From NCBI RefSeq assembly GCF_002873335.1, contig NZ_MCUW01000023.1, positions 1 to 64,000 on the forward strand: a stretch of 64,000 nt of DNA. Reading direction: 5' to 3'. Positions within the stretch are counted from its first letter, which is position 1, and each line of letters begins with the position of its first letter. The DNA comes from Vibrio sp. 10N.286.49.B1. GTDB lineage: Bacteria > Pseudomonadota > Gammaproteobacteria > Enterobacterales > Vibrionaceae. The translations under genes were made by a program, and so were the position numbers. Below are positions 37,746 through 46,557 of the stretch, piece after piece. The notes under the pieces were generated by a model. The model searched no databases, had not been told where the DNA came from, and saw nothing but the letters and a program-made list of their open reading frames with translations.

Positions 37746-39614
37746 ATGATGCGAATGACTAAGATTGCGGCTGCAATTACCCTTTCAGCAGGTTTATTGG
37801 TGGGCTGTAATGGTCCAGAGCTAGTTCAAGAGCCAGAGGTCACGCCCCCAGCACCGACTTCACCTTTAGCTGGTGGTAATTGGCAATTTGGCGATACTAG
37901 CGGTGCAGCTGCTATGGCAGATAGCATGGATTTACCTGATGTTTATGTATTTGATGGTAAAACTAATCAAAAATTCTATACCGATTTTGAAGTTCCTGGC
38001 ACTTACCGCATTTACTCGAATGATTACAGTGATGGTTTTGAGTCAGATCCTCAAACCATTGATTTTGTTTACCATGAAATCAACGGCACTACTATAACTT
38101 CCACTCCTATTTCTGGCGCTACTTTCACAGTGACCGGTGACGCTTTAGTTATTGATAGTGGTGGTAGCTTTGGTGAGCTTTCAGCATCAGATGTAGCAAA
38201 CAACCAAGAAGTGACCGATGCAATTAAAGCAGCTAATGAAGCATCGGGGGTAAACAACCAAGTTCAAATTTTAGATACGCTTACCGATGATGTTGGTGAA
38301 TTAAGACTCAAACTATCAGATTCATCAACAGGAGCGACAGTAAGCAGCATTGCTTCAGGTAAGCTGACTGTAGATGTTATTTATCAAGTAGATGAAGAGA
38401 CAGAACAAGAAGCAGATGGTACCGGTGACAACGCTTACATTTCACTTTATACCAACGGTACATCGAACAAAAACCTGTATGGCGAGATCATTCTGAGTGA
38501 AGGTAAAGTCAAATATCGAGGTGCAGGAGTTGGGGGTGTAAGTGGTGGTGAAATTACCGAAACCAGTGGAACATTTGAAAATGGCGAAGAACTAGCCATC
38601 GAAGTGACTTGGGGTAATAGCGAATTCAAGTTTACTGTCAACGATGAAGAATTTATTGGTGCGATAACTGAAGATGCAGCAGTCACCGTGATTTCCCTAA
38701 AAATCGGTGATACAAAAAATACAACAAACTTCAAATTCGTCGGTGATAACTTAACGGTTTTCTCCAATGACACCGGTAGTGAAGAGCAGGTGTTCAACGA
38801 TAACTTCGATGGTTACGCGACCGGACAAGTCCTAAAAGGTAACCCATACAATAGCAGCACTTCCGAAGCAACTGTCATCGGTAATGGCGATGATACAACG
38901 GATCCAGTAGAACCTGGAGACTTTCCATCAGCAGTGCATGAGTTCAAGTTTAATAATGGCGACGCTACAACAGACTCCGGAACAGCAGCAAGTAGCAATA
39001 CGAAATGGACAGGTAATGCCACACTTACATCTACGGCTGGATCAACAGGCTCAAATGCAACAGCGATTGATGTTGACCAAGATACAGCTGGTTACGGTTA
39101 TGCCTATTACACTGCAGATGGAACCACTGGTGCAGACCAAATTGAAGGGTCTTTTTCGATTGAGACAGTAATCAATCGAGATCGCGCTAATGCCTCTGAT
39201 GTAGCACTTGTCGACTATGCTGACACAAGTAATTACCTTGGTTATAAACTTTACATCGAATCAAACGACGACACACTCAAATTTAAAGTTTACGGTGGCG
39301 TTGTAGGTGACAGTAACCTTTCTACAGAAGCGGTCTCATCGGTCTCTATTATGGATGACACATGGTATCACGTCGCAGCTGTATACGATGATGTTGCAAG
39401 TGAAGCAACCATTTACCTCAACGGAGAACTTGTCGCAACTAAATCTGTTGACTGGGATTTAGCGAAAAACTCAGGAGATAAATTCATCCTGCTGGGCGGT
39501 GCAACGAGCAGTGACAAAAACTTTGATGGCCAAGTTGATAACATTGGCCTTTGGAATGTAGCACTAACCGCTGAGCAAGTTGCTGAACGTGTAACTCAAT
39601 TTAGCGCTCAATAA
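37746..39614 (+). CDS. Large LamG-domain surface lipoprotein, probably polysaccharide-binding
   Basis: 622 residues. Lipoprotein signal MMRMTKIAAAITLSAGLLVGC, then a Pro-rich linker. Three beta-rich parts follow: residues about 42-140; a jelly-roll-like part at about 185-365 (NAYISLYTNGTSNKNLYGEI, then EFKFTVNDEEFIG); and a LamG/concanavalin-like domain at about 410-620, with FSIETVINRDRA, TWYHVAAVYDD, ATIYLNGELV and the closing DNIGLWNVALTAEQV. LamG domains bind glycans. No catalytic signature was recognised. Neighbours include a dead PL7 alginate lyase and a lyase-like lipoprotein, so a role in alginate or similar polysaccharide use is likely but inferred. A strong terminator follows. Confidence 0.85.
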   Translation: MMRMTKIAAAITLSAGLLVGCNGPELVQEPEVTPPAPTSPLAGGNWQFGDTSGAAAMADSMDLPDVYVFDGKTNQKFYTDFEVPGTYRIYSNDYSDGFESDPQTIDFVYHEINGTTITSTPISGATFTVTGDALVIDSGGSFGELSASDVANNQEVTDAIKAANEASGVNNQVQILDTLTDDVGELRLKLSDSSTGATVSSIASGKLTVDVIYQVDEETEQEADGTGDNAYISLYTNGTSNKNLYGEIILSEGKVKYRGAGVGGVSGGEITETSGTFENGEELAIEVTWGNSEFKFTVNDEEFIGAITEDAAVTVISLKIGDTKNTTNFKFVGDNLTVFSNDTGSEEQVFNDNFDGYATGQVLKGNPYNSSTSEATVIGNGDDTTDPVEPGDFPSAVHEFKFNNGDATTDSGTAASSNTKWTGNATLTSTAGSTGSNATAIDVDQDTAGYGYAYYTADGTTGADQIEGSFSIETVINRDRANASDVALVDYADTSNYLGYKLYIESNDDTLKFKVYGGVVGDSNLSTEAVSSVSIMDDTWYHVAAVYDDVASEATIYLNGELVATKSVDWDLAKNSGDKFILLGGATSSDKNFDGQVDNIGLWNVALTAEQVAERVTQFSAQ

Positions 39615-39633
39615 CACTGCCGAGTTTCACCTT

Positions 39634-39667
39634 AATAAAGGCCCAACTGTTTAGTTGGGCCTTTATT
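39634..39667 (+). terminator. Terminator of the LamG lipoprotein gene
   Basis: 15-bp perfect stem AATAAAGGCCCAACT / AGTTGGGCCTTTATT around loop GTTT. Confidence 0.93.
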
Positions 39668-39707
39668 CAATACGGACGATGAACTTGTATCCAAAGGGTA
39701 TCCTTCA

Positions 39708-39961
39708 ATGGCTATCAAAATGGCTCTACTCGGAGTCGCTTTATCCGCGCAATTTTTTAGTTACAGTAGTCGAAATTAAACTCGCAACTAGTGAGCAAGT
39801 TGCACCTGCTGAATGTGGACGGTGAAACCAAACTTGATCATGACATTACTTATTGGAAACACATGCTGAGTTACTTCAAAGCGGGAATCTATAACCAGTT
39901 TAAACATGGTACCGGTGAAGTGCACTTCTATAGCCTTGATTATGCTATTGATAAGAAGTAA
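39708..39961 (+). pseudogene. Remnant of a PL7 alginate lyase
   Basis: ATG at 39708, with AAAGGG nine bases upstream, starts a signal-peptide-like stretch (MAIKMALLGVALSAQFF) that soon hits a stop. In another frame, from about 39782, comes LHLLNVDGETKLDH and then MLSYFKAGIYNQFKHGTGE, ending HFYSLDYAIDKK and TAA at 39959-39961. YFKAGIYNQ is the third conserved block of PL7 alginate lyases (YFKAGxYNQ). The roughly 200 or more residues in between are missing, so an internal deletion with a frame change has left only the two ends. A terminator still follows. Confidence 0.8.
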
Positions 39962-39976
39962 GCATTGTTGTTTTAG

Positions 39977-39998
39977 GGCACGTAGGGTGCCTTTTTTT
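39977..39998 (+). terminator. Terminator left from the PL7 gene
   Basis: GGCAC / GTGCC with loop GTAGG, then seven T. Confidence 0.75.
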
Positions 39999-40019
39999 AT
40001 TTAGATTTGAGTGACGAAT

Positions 40020-40985
40020 ATGAACCGTAAACCCTCGATTCTTCAAGCTGCCATTGTTGCCTATTCTTCCTTATTATTGTCCGCCTGTGGTGGGAGCAGT
40101 AGTGAAGACACACCATCAGATGTATACCACCCTCCTGTTGATGATTCCGGGCAATATTATGTAATCAGTAGCACTGATCTTATCGCCGATGGTGCCAATG
40201 GAATGGCAACCTATGACTTGATAGAGAGCATACTCGGAACCGGCTCTATTGAAGCGCCTGATCTCTATGGTGACGCTAATCATCCGCACATTGACCATAT
40301 CACGGAAGACAATGACAACATGGTCGGTAACTACTTCCGTTTCGTCTTACACAGAGATGAAGATAAGGACCGCGATAAAGACTATACCGATAGGCAACGT
40401 AACGAAATTAAGGTGTACGATAAGTCGGATGACTCTCTTAAAGGAGTAATGGACAAAACCTTCGAATATCGTTGGAAGTTCAGGGTCGGGGATGACCTCG
40501 CTGTCACCAGTCACTTTACCCATTTATTCCAGCTTAAAGCGGTAACCGATGGCAGCGATCCGGTCAGTCAACCGCTGGTCACGATTACCGCCAACACCAA
40601 GAGCGGTGAAAGTGGGCTCGAAGTGAGACATGTTACGGCCGATAACACCAAAACCATGTTGTTGCATACCTCTCAGATGGATATTGACTGGGCAACGCAG
40701 ATACAAGGCCAGTGGTTAGAGGTCATGGTGAGAAGCACATTTAGCGAAAAAGGCGCACTGTACTTATCGGTCACACCCCTTGGCGAACAAACCCCGTTGT
40801 TTGCCGTTAATGAAAGTAATATCGAATTGTGGCGCTCCGGGAGCAATGCGAGCGACGGTAATTTTGTCAGGCCAAAATGGGGAATCTACCGATCTCTGAA
40901 CGATATCGCCTCTCTCAACGAGGGTGAAGACGAGGTTTGGTTTGCTGATTTCTCGATTAAAGAAGTAGAGAAAATCACGGAGTAA
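40020..40985 (+). CDS. Lipoprotein with polysaccharide-lyase-like jelly-roll domain
   Basis: 321 residues from ATG at 40020 (GTG at 40011 is possible; neither has a good SD). Lipobox LLSAC, then a Ser-rich linker. The rest resembles the beta-jelly-roll polysaccharide lyases of the heparin/glucuronan lyase type: RQRNEIKVYDKSDDSLKG, FEYRWKFRV, SHFTHLFQLKAV and a C-terminal PKWGIYRSL. Such enzymes cut acidic polysaccharides by beta-elimination. The match is by pattern, so whether it is an active lyase and on which glycan is open. The pairing with a PL7 remnant and a LamG lipoprotein suggests a former polysaccharide-use locus. Confidence 0.7.
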   Translation: MNRKPSILQAAIVAYSSLLLSACGGSSSEDTPSDVYHPPVDDSGQYYVISSTDLIADGANGMATYDLIESILGTGSIEAPDLYGDANHPHIDHITEDNDNMVGNYFRFVLHRDEDKDRDKDYTDRQRNEIKVYDKSDDSLKGVMDKTFEYRWKFRVGDDLAVTSHFTHLFQLKAVTDGSDPVSQPLVTITANTKSGESGLEVRHVTADNTKTMLLHTSQMDIDWATQIQGQWLEVMVRSTFSEKGALYLSVTPLGEQTPLFAVNESNIELWRSGSNASDGNFVRPKWGIYRSLNDIASLNEGEDEVWFADFSIKEVEKITE

Positions 40986-41001
40986 ACCGTGTCAGAAATA
41001 A

Positions 41002-41036
41002 CGGAGTGATTGGCATTGTTCATACCAATCACTCCG
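41002..41036. terminator. Bidirectional stem-loop between convergent genes
   Basis: 12-bp perfect stem CGGAGTGATTGG / CCAATCACTCCG with an 11-base loop, between the lyase-like gene and the HAD gene that converge here. No long T run on either side. Confidence 0.75.
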
Positions 41037-41065
41037 ACAAATACCAAAGTCGTCGTTTTAACGCA

Positions 41066-41728
41066 CTAAACCAACCACTCTACTACCTGCCAATTCTCTC
41101 TATCGCTCAACGCTTTGAGCTTCGGACATGGATTCACTAAATAAGAAAAATCCGCATATTCACACAAAGGGAGGTCATTAATCGAATCCGTATAGAAATG
41201 GATCGAGGTGTAATGTCTATCGCCTGTTTCCAGCCATTGCTTTAGCCTTAATACCTTACCGTCACGATAGGTTGGAATGCCTTTAATCTGTGCAGTATAG
41301 GCATTATTATCTTCGATCAAATCAATGCCCATCGCAGTGTCAATGCCTATGCGTTGACCAATCGCTTGAACAAGAAAACTGACGGAAGCAGAAATGATAA
41401 CCGTATCAATCGCATCACGCTTTAGCTCAGCCAGTCGTGCTTTTGCTTGCGGGAAAAAACGCGGCATAATTTTTTCATCGATGCACTCATTCACTAAACT
41501 TGCGACTTGAGACTTACTCACACCCTGCAGCGGTGCCATGGAAAAAGAAAGGTAGTCTTTCATGTCCAGTTCCCCCTGAGCGTACAGCGTCATCAAGCGC
41601 TGATCTTGCTCTAGGAAATCCACTTGTATCGCGATCCCTTTCTCGACCAAAAATTCATTCCAAAGCATGGCACAATCCGCATCAAATAGCGTCTCATCCA
41701 TATCGAATACATAAAGGGGTTTTGACAT
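41066..41728 (-). CDS. HAD-superfamily phosphatase (HAD-IB, phosphoserine-phosphatase-like)
   Basis: 220 residues. HAD motif I is VFDMDETLFDAD (both Asp present), motif II Ser is in VIISASVSF, and motif IV is YTDSINDLPLCEYAD; the helical cap between motifs I and II marks subclass IB. It would remove phosphate from a small cytoplasmic molecule. It is the last gene of the six-gene minus-strand operon, starting one base after the ABC ATPase stop. The context suggests that its substrate is what the transporter imports, or a product of the AP-superfamily enzyme encoded upstream. Confidence 0.9.
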   Translation of the reverse strand: MSKPLYVFDMDETLFDADCAMLWNEFLVEKGIAIQVDFLEQDQRLMTLYAQGELDMKDYLSFSMAPLQGVSKSQVASLVNECIDEKIMPRFFPQAKARLAELKRDAIDTVIISASVSFLVQAIGQRIGIDTAMGIDLIEDNNAYTAQIKGIPTYRDGKVLRLKQWLETGDRHYTSIHFYTDSINDLPLCEYADFSYLVNPCPKLKALSDRENWQVVEWLV

Positions 41729-41729
41729 T

Positions 41730-42749
41730 CTAAGCTCTCACAGGTTGAATTTCGTTTAAATTGAATAACAGTTCTAGCTGACTTCCCACCGCCAACAAAC
41801 GCTCTGAAGACCGATTTAGCAAGTCGACCGTCAGCTCACAATCGTCGATATCAACTTGATAACGAATGACATTGCCAAGTAACTGATGATGAAGAATCGT
41901 GCCGAATTTAGGGGTGGATATATGCTGACCGTAATGTCGTCCCTGTTCTTTTACGTAAATCGATTCAGGACGAATCGCGACTTTCGAATCCACATCAATA
42001 TTAAATAATGACTTCGCTTTTTGTGCATCAACAAGGTTGTAGTGCCCCATAAATCCAGCAACGAATTCATTAACAGGGTGCGTATAGATATGCTCTGGCG
42101 CGCCTTGCTGAACAATCTCCCCTTGGTGCATCAAAAAGATACGGTCTGACATAATCATGGCTTCTTCTTGGTCATGAGTGACAAACACGGTGGTCAAGTT
42201 CAATTCTTTTTGTATTTTCCTAATTTGTTGGCGCAAATTCTTTCTGATTTTAGCGTCAAGGGCCGACAAAGGCTCATCGAGCAGCAAGATACGCGGCTTC
42301 ACTACCAAGGCCCGAGCAAGCGCAACACGCTGTCTCTGCCCACCAGACAACTGATGGGGATATTGCTTTTCTTTACCACCTAACTCCACCAGCTCAATGA
42401 CTTTTGCCACCTCTAATGAAATAGTCGCGGGATCAAGGCGCTGCATTTTTAATCCGAAGGCGATGTTGCCTTCCACCGTCATGTTTGGAAATAACGCGTA
42501 GGATTGAAACACCATCCCAATGCCACGCTGTTGTGGCGCTAAATGGGTAATATCGACACCATCAACCCAGATCTCTCCACCTTCGACAGGATTGAGTCCG
42601 GCAAGGCTGCGCAGTAACGTTGATTTACCGCAGCCACTCGGTCCCAATAATGTAATAAATTCACCTTGCTCGATATTAAGCTCAATATCCTCAAACACGG
42701 TATTGGCACCAAACCGTTTGGTAAGTTGCTTAACACTGACATAACTCAT
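41730..42749 (-). CDS. ABC transporter ATP-binding protein (phosphonate/sugar-phosphate type)
   Basis: 339 residues. Walker A GPSGCGKST (about 36-44), signature LSGGQRQRVALARAL, Walker B ILLLDEPLSALD, switch His in VFVTHDQEEA, and a C-terminal TOBE-like regulatory domain. It belongs to the FbpC/PotA/PhnT-like class that powers uptake with separate permeases. Its ATG overlaps the stop of the upstream permease by four bases (ATGA). It energises import of the operon's substrate. Confidence 0.94.
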   Translation of the reverse strand: MSYVSVKQLTKRFGANTVFEDIELNIEQGEFITLLGPSGCGKSTLLRSLAGLNPVEGGEIWVDGVDITHLAPQQRGIGMVFQSYALFPNMTVEGNIAFGLKMQRLDPATISLEVAKVIELVELGGKEKQYPHQLSGGQRQRVALARALVVKPRILLLDEPLSALDAKIRKNLRQQIRKIQKELNLTTVFVTHDQEEAMIMSDRIFLMHQGEIVQQGAPEHIYTHPVNEFVAGFMGHYNLVDAQKAKSLFNIDVDSKVAIRPESIYVKEQGRHYGQHISTPKFGTILHHQLLGNVIRYQVDIDDCELTVDLLNRSSERLLAVGSQLELLFNLNEIQPVRA

Positions 42750-43567
42750 AAGCTGCCCTTTTGTTCGCTGTGACTAAAACGACTGGCAAGCCAAGTCAAT
42801 AAAAAAATGAAACAGAAGTAAGTCATCACTAACGCTGATGTAAAGTGACCACTAGTCTGACGCATGTTGTAGAGATAAATTTGCAGCGTCTCAAAACGAG
42901 TACCCACCAAGATATTGGCAAAGACAAATTCACCCAGTAAAAAGGAAAAAGACAAGAACAAGGAGGCCAACAAGCCCTTTTTAAGATTCGGAACGATGAT
43001 CAAGAGGAAAGCTTGGGTCGTACTCGCCCCCAACAGGTGCGCGGCATCCATTAAGTCGTTAAGATTGATCGCCTCAAAGCTATTCGATATTGCTCGATAC
43101 ATAAACGGCAACGCAATGGTGAAGTAAGTACCAACCAAAATCCACGGAGTGCCCACCAGCGGTATCGCACTATCAGCATAGATTTGCAGTAATCCTACTG
43201 AAGACACCACTGGAGGCACTGCAAACGGTAGTAGAATCAACACATTCATCAGCTTGTCTAATTTAGGAAAATAGTAAAATACGACGAAAATAGCCGGAAG
43301 AATAAGAGCAAGACTTAACGCCAATGCGGCAAAACAGACCAGTAATGAACGCCCAAACGCCGCGAGAAAACGCGGGTCAGTCAGCAACTTTAAATACCAA
43401 TCAAGGGTAAAACCGTCAGGTAGAATCGTCGCCCCCCACTTAGACGAAAGTGAGTAGACCAGGGTCGCGATAATAGGCACCAGCATAAGGCCAACGATGC
43501 CATAGACGATGAACTTGTGATAGTAAGTGCTAACATTACGTGTATTAGAATAATTACTTTGAGGCAT
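42746..43567 (-). CDS. ABC transporter permease (second)
   Basis: 273 residues, six hydrophobic segments, with the permease EAA-loop sequence DAAHLLGASTTQAFLLIIVP that docks on the ATPase. GAGGAG precedes ATG 43567. It overlaps the first permease by 14 bases. FbpB/PotC-type uptake permease; works with the other permease as a heterodimer. Confidence 0.93.
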   Translation of the reverse strand: MPQSNYSNTRNVSTYYHKFIVYGIVGLMLVPIIATLVYSLSSKWGATILPDGFTLDWYLKLLTDPRFLAAFGRSLLVCFAALALSLALILPAIFVVFYYFPKLDKLMNVLILLPFAVPPVVSSVGLLQIYADSAIPLVGTPWILVGTYFTIALPFMYRAISNSFEAINLNDLMDAAHLLGASTTQAFLLIIVPNLKKGLLASLFLSFSFLLGEFVFANILVGTRFETLQIYLYNMRQTSGHFTSALVMTYFCFIFLLTWLASRFSHSEQKGSL

Positions 43568-44456
43568 GATAACTCCTCGATAGCAGCCACTGATTGATAA
43601 TGGTAATGAACGCCAATATCGCCATCAGTATCACCGAGATCGCAGCGGCCAGATTGGGCTCCAAAAACAAGTCACCCGATACCAAACTGGCAATTCGAAC
43701 GGTGATAACGTTATAGTTTCCTGCCGTCAACGCATACACGCTCGCGTAAGCGCCCATCGCGTTCGCAACTAATATAATCAAGGTACCCAGCAACGCAGGG
43801 GAAAGAACAGGAAAGCCAATCTGCGTCCAATATTGCCATGTTTTTGCCCCAAGCAAAGCGGATGCAGATTGCCAATCATCTTGCAGTGCATCAAAGGCGG
43901 GATACAACAACAGGACCCCTAGCGGAATCTGGAAGTAGATATAAATAACCAACAATCCCCATTTCCCGTAAAGGTTAAACTCTTCAATAATGCCATACTG
44001 CTTAAGCAATAGAGTCACTGCACCATTGACGCCAAGGATGATGATAAACGCGAAAGCAAGCGGAACACCGGCAAAGTTACTGCTCATATTCGTAAAGGCG
44101 ATAACGCCATCACGCAATTTACTGTCCACACGACGCAACGATGACACCAGTAAGGCCGCTATGAACAGTCCGATTACACTTGACCAAATAGCAAGCCAAA
44201 TACTGTTGCTAAACGCTTGCATCATGAAGCTAGAATCAAACACTTCCAGATAGTTTTCGAATGAAAACTCACCGTCATACTGAAAGCTGTTTAAGAATAC
44301 CCAGCCCATTGGAGCAAGCTGAAACCAGTAGAAAAACAACGTAAACGGGACTAATAAAATCGCAGGCTTCAACACCTTCCAACGTAGCTGTTTATGATGT
44401 GAACTCTGATCAATTGCAGATTCTGACCGTGACGGCGTGAGTGTTGAGGAATTCAT
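43554..44456 (-). CDS. ABC transporter permease (first)
   Basis: 300 residues from ATG at 44456. A longer frame (to 44525) exists but lies inside the upstream phosphohydrolase gene; the ATGA overlap with that gene's stop is typical of this operon and decides the start. An N-terminal polar tail of about 30 residues, then six hydrophobic segments; EAA loop SASALLGAKTWQYWTQIGFP. Partner of the second permease. Confidence 0.93.
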   Translation of the reverse strand: MNSSTLTPSRSESAIDQSSHHKQLRWKVLKPAILLVPFTLFFYWFQLAPMGWVFLNSFQYDGEFSFENYLEVFDSSFMMQAFSNSIWLAIWSSVIGLFIAALLVSSLRRVDSKLRDGVIAFTNMSSNFAGVPLAFAFIIILGVNGAVTLLLKQYGIIEEFNLYGKWGLLVIYIYFQIPLGVLLLYPAFDALQDDWQSASALLGAKTWQYWTQIGFPVLSPALLGTLIILVANAMGAYASVYALTAGNYNVITVRIASLVSGDLFLEPNLAAAISVILMAILAFITIINQWLLSRSYHASK

Positions 44457-45259
44457 AAGGCGATAAACTCCGGTGCAAAAGGCTTGGAATGTTGAAGACC
44501 AAGTAATTGGCAGCACATCCCACATATTTCTGTCTGCTTGAGATCGATAGAAGCATGAGTAAACGCTTCGCCAATCACAAACAACGGTACCTCCCGCTCT
44601 TCAGGCAAAATACCACCATGTGACAAATCATCATTCATCCCATGATCGCTTGTCACCAGGATCTGATACCCCTCCGCCAGCCACTTTTCAATATAGTTAG
44701 ATAAGTAAATGTCAGCATGACGAGCAGTATTACGATATTGCGAAGAATTTAAGCCAAACTTGTGCCCGGCATCATCAATATTCATAGGATGAATCAGCAG
44801 AAAATCCGGTTGGTGCCTTTGTCTTAACGACTCAGCATCAAGAAACAATGCCTCGTCCGGGTAGTGATCCCAATGATAGAAATGACCGTGTTGTATGTTC
44901 AATTGCACATCATCGGTAAAGCGATCGCGCACGGCGTCATAGGGTGCACGATTATACAGTTCACTGACCCAATGATAGGCCGCTGCAGCGGTCACTCGGC
45001 CTTGTTCTTTCGCCAAACTGAATACCGAATCATGCCTAGACAAGCGCACTATTTGATTGTTAACAATGCCACTAAGCACCGGTGTAACACCCGTCAAAAT
45101 ACATTCATAAAGAGGCCGAGACATGGAGGGAAGCTCGCACTGCAGCGGATATAACGTTGCTTTTTGTTGCTCGATTAACCCATTCAAGTAGCCCATGCAA
45201 TCGCGGGCTACTTGATAATTGAGGCCATCGAGAACAACAAGGATAACCTTATTGCTCAT
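44453..45259 (-). CDS. Alkaline-phosphatase-superfamily phosphohydrolase (nucleotide pyrophosphatase/phosphodiesterase-like)
   Basis: 268 residues from ATG at 45259 (AAGGG six bases upstream; TTG at 45265 is less likely). Metal-site motifs of the AP superfamily are in order: VVLDGLNY at the start, a candidate nucleophile Ser in ELPSMSRPLYECILTG, IHPMNIDDAGHKFG, and VTSDHGMNDDLSHGG. No signal peptide, so it acts in the cytoplasm on an imported compound. It is much shorter than phosphonoacetate hydrolase (about 400) or NPP enzymes, lacking the usual insertions. It sits between the binding protein and permease genes, so it is an integral part of the pathway. Phosphodiester, phosphonate or phosphomonoester substrate cannot be decided. 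Confidence 0.85.
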   Translation of the reverse strand: MSNKVILVVLDGLNYQVARDCMGYLNGLIEQQKATLYPLQCELPSMSRPLYECILTGVTPVLSGIVNNQIVRLSRHDSVFSLAKEQGRVTAAAAYHWVSELYNRAPYDAVRDRFTDDVQLNIQHGHFYHWDHYPDEALFLDAESLRQRHQPDFLLIHPMNIDDAGHKFGLNSSQYRNTARHADIYLSNYIEKWLAEGYQILVTSDHGMNDDLSHGGILPEEREVPLFVIGEAFTHASIDLKQTEICGMCCQLLGLQHSKPFAPEFIAL

Positions 45260-45268
45260 GTTCAACCC

Positions 45269-46336
45269 TTATTGCTGGTGGATAAGCACGTTTTCTTGCC
45301 ATTGACGAGGCAAACGACGAGCAGACTTTTCCCATGCTTTAAAATCTGTCACAGGGTGAACGTTGTTATACTGGTCGTTCGCAATCAATTTCGCTTGCAC
45401 AGACTCAGGCAGGGTGACATTGCTACGAATCGGACGAGCGTAGCCTTCGGCAAGGTTGATTTGACCGCGGTCACTAAAAATGTGCTCACGTGCCAGCTTT
45501 GCGGCATTCGGGTTTTGAGCAAATTTATTGATGATAGTGGTATAGCCAGAAATAACCGAGCCATCTTGAGGAATCGTCACAGAAAAACGAGCACGGTCGA
45601 TTTGATCGCGATAATTAAGCGCGTTAAAGTCCCAAAGAATGGCAACTTCTACTTCCCCTTTTTCAAGGTTAGCGATGTTCGGATCGTTAAATGATAAGCG
45701 ACCTTGTTTAGCTAATTTAGAGAAAAATTCAATCGCAGGTTTTAGATTACTTTCATCACCGCCATTAGCAAATGCTGCAGCCAATACGGCATTATTAGCT
45801 TGCGCAGCAACACCGACATCCCCAACAGTGACCTTGTAGTCCCCATCCAGCAGGTCTTGCCAAGATTTAGGGGCATCTTTGACTAGGTTACTGTTAGAAA
45901 TAAACGCAATAGTCCCGGTATAAGCTAACGCCCAGTGACCATCTTTATCTTTCGCCCAATCCGGAATATCATCCCACGTCGTGGGTTTATAGGATTGCGT
46001 TACACCCTTTTGAACCGCGACGCGTGCAAATGCAAAACCGACATCACCAATATCAGCCGTTGCGTTTTTCTTTTCCGCTTCAAACTTTGCAATTTCTTGC
46101 GCCGAGCTCATATCCGTATCTTGATGCTTCAAGCCATAAGTAGACTGCAAATCGCTCCATGTATCTTTCCAGTTCGCCCAGCTATCGGGCATGCCGACAC
46201 TATATACAGCCCCTTCTTTTTTTGCCGCTTCGACTAAAGTTTGAATACTGTCTTCTTTGGCAAATGCCGACGACGATACCGTCGCGATCAACAACGTTGT
46301 TGCAGAAAGTTTTGCGCAATTTAGCAAAGTTTTCAT
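45269..46336 (-). CDS. ABC transporter periplasmic substrate-binding protein (AfuA/PhnS-like)
   Basis: 355 residues. Signal peptide 1-26 (ending SSAFA), then a two-lobed class II binding protein (EGAVYSVGMPDSWANW, IGDVGFAFARVAVQKGV, VEVAILWDFNALNYRD). The closest types I can name are the AfuA/iron-like and 2-aminoethylphosphonate binding proteins; AfuA itself binds sugar phosphates. It is the first gene of the operon. AAGGG precedes the start, and a 14-base site shared with the regulator gene lies directly before the SD, so binding there would block expression. Confidence 0.92.
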   Translation of the reverse strand: MKTLLNCAKLSATTLLIATVSSSAFAKEDSIQTLVEAAKKEGAVYSVGMPDSWANWKDTWSDLQSTYGLKHQDTDMSSAQEIAKFEAEKKNATADIGDVGFAFARVAVQKGVTQSYKPTTWDDIPDWAKDKDGHWALAYTGTIAFISNSNLVKDAPKSWQDLLDGDYKVTVGDVGVAAQANNAVLAAAFANGGDESNLKPAIEFFSKLAKQGRLSFNDPNIANLEKGEVEVAILWDFNALNYRDQIDRARFSVTIPQDGSVISGYTTIINKFAQNPNAAKLAREHIFSDRGQINLAEGYARPIRSNVTLPESVQAKLIANDQYNNVHPVTDFKAWEKSARRLPRQWQENVLIHQQ

Positions 46337-46349
46337 TGTCTGTTTCCCT

Positions 46350-46363
46350 TTGGACTAGGTCAG
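46350..46363 (-). promoter_or_regulatory. Probable GntR operator in front of the uptake operon
   Basis: TTGGACTAGGTCAG (plus-strand reading), 13 of 14 identical to 46543-46556. It has a CTAG centre and TG...CA ends, like operators of GntR/HutC-UTRA regulators. It lies just upstream of the SD of the binding-protein gene. Confidence 0.6.
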
Positions 46364-46542
46364 TAAGTTCACTTTTTATGCTATGTCCAAAGTGTGACAA
46401 TTGGTGGGCGCTAATTTGACGCTTTTATTTAAATTAGATGGCAGATTCATGTCACTTAAACCAATTTTTATTACAACAACATCATAAGATGCGTGTCATT
46501 AAACTGTTACGCGGTTCCAGTAGCTTATTTAGAATCGGATTA

Positions 46543-46556
46543 TTGGACTAGATCAG
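46543..46556 (+). promoter_or_regulatory. Probable GntR operator at the start of its own gene
   Basis: TTGGACTAGATCAG, ending one base before the regulator's ATG, matching 46350-46363. Suggests autoregulation, and may explain the lack of an SD before the ATG. Confidence 0.6.
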
Positions 46557-46557
46557 C

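Noticed and set aside
43554..44525. Longer form of the first ABC permease, starting at 44525.
   Set aside because: The extra residues are inside the upstream phosphohydrolase gene; the ATGA overlap at 44456 fits the operon's style.
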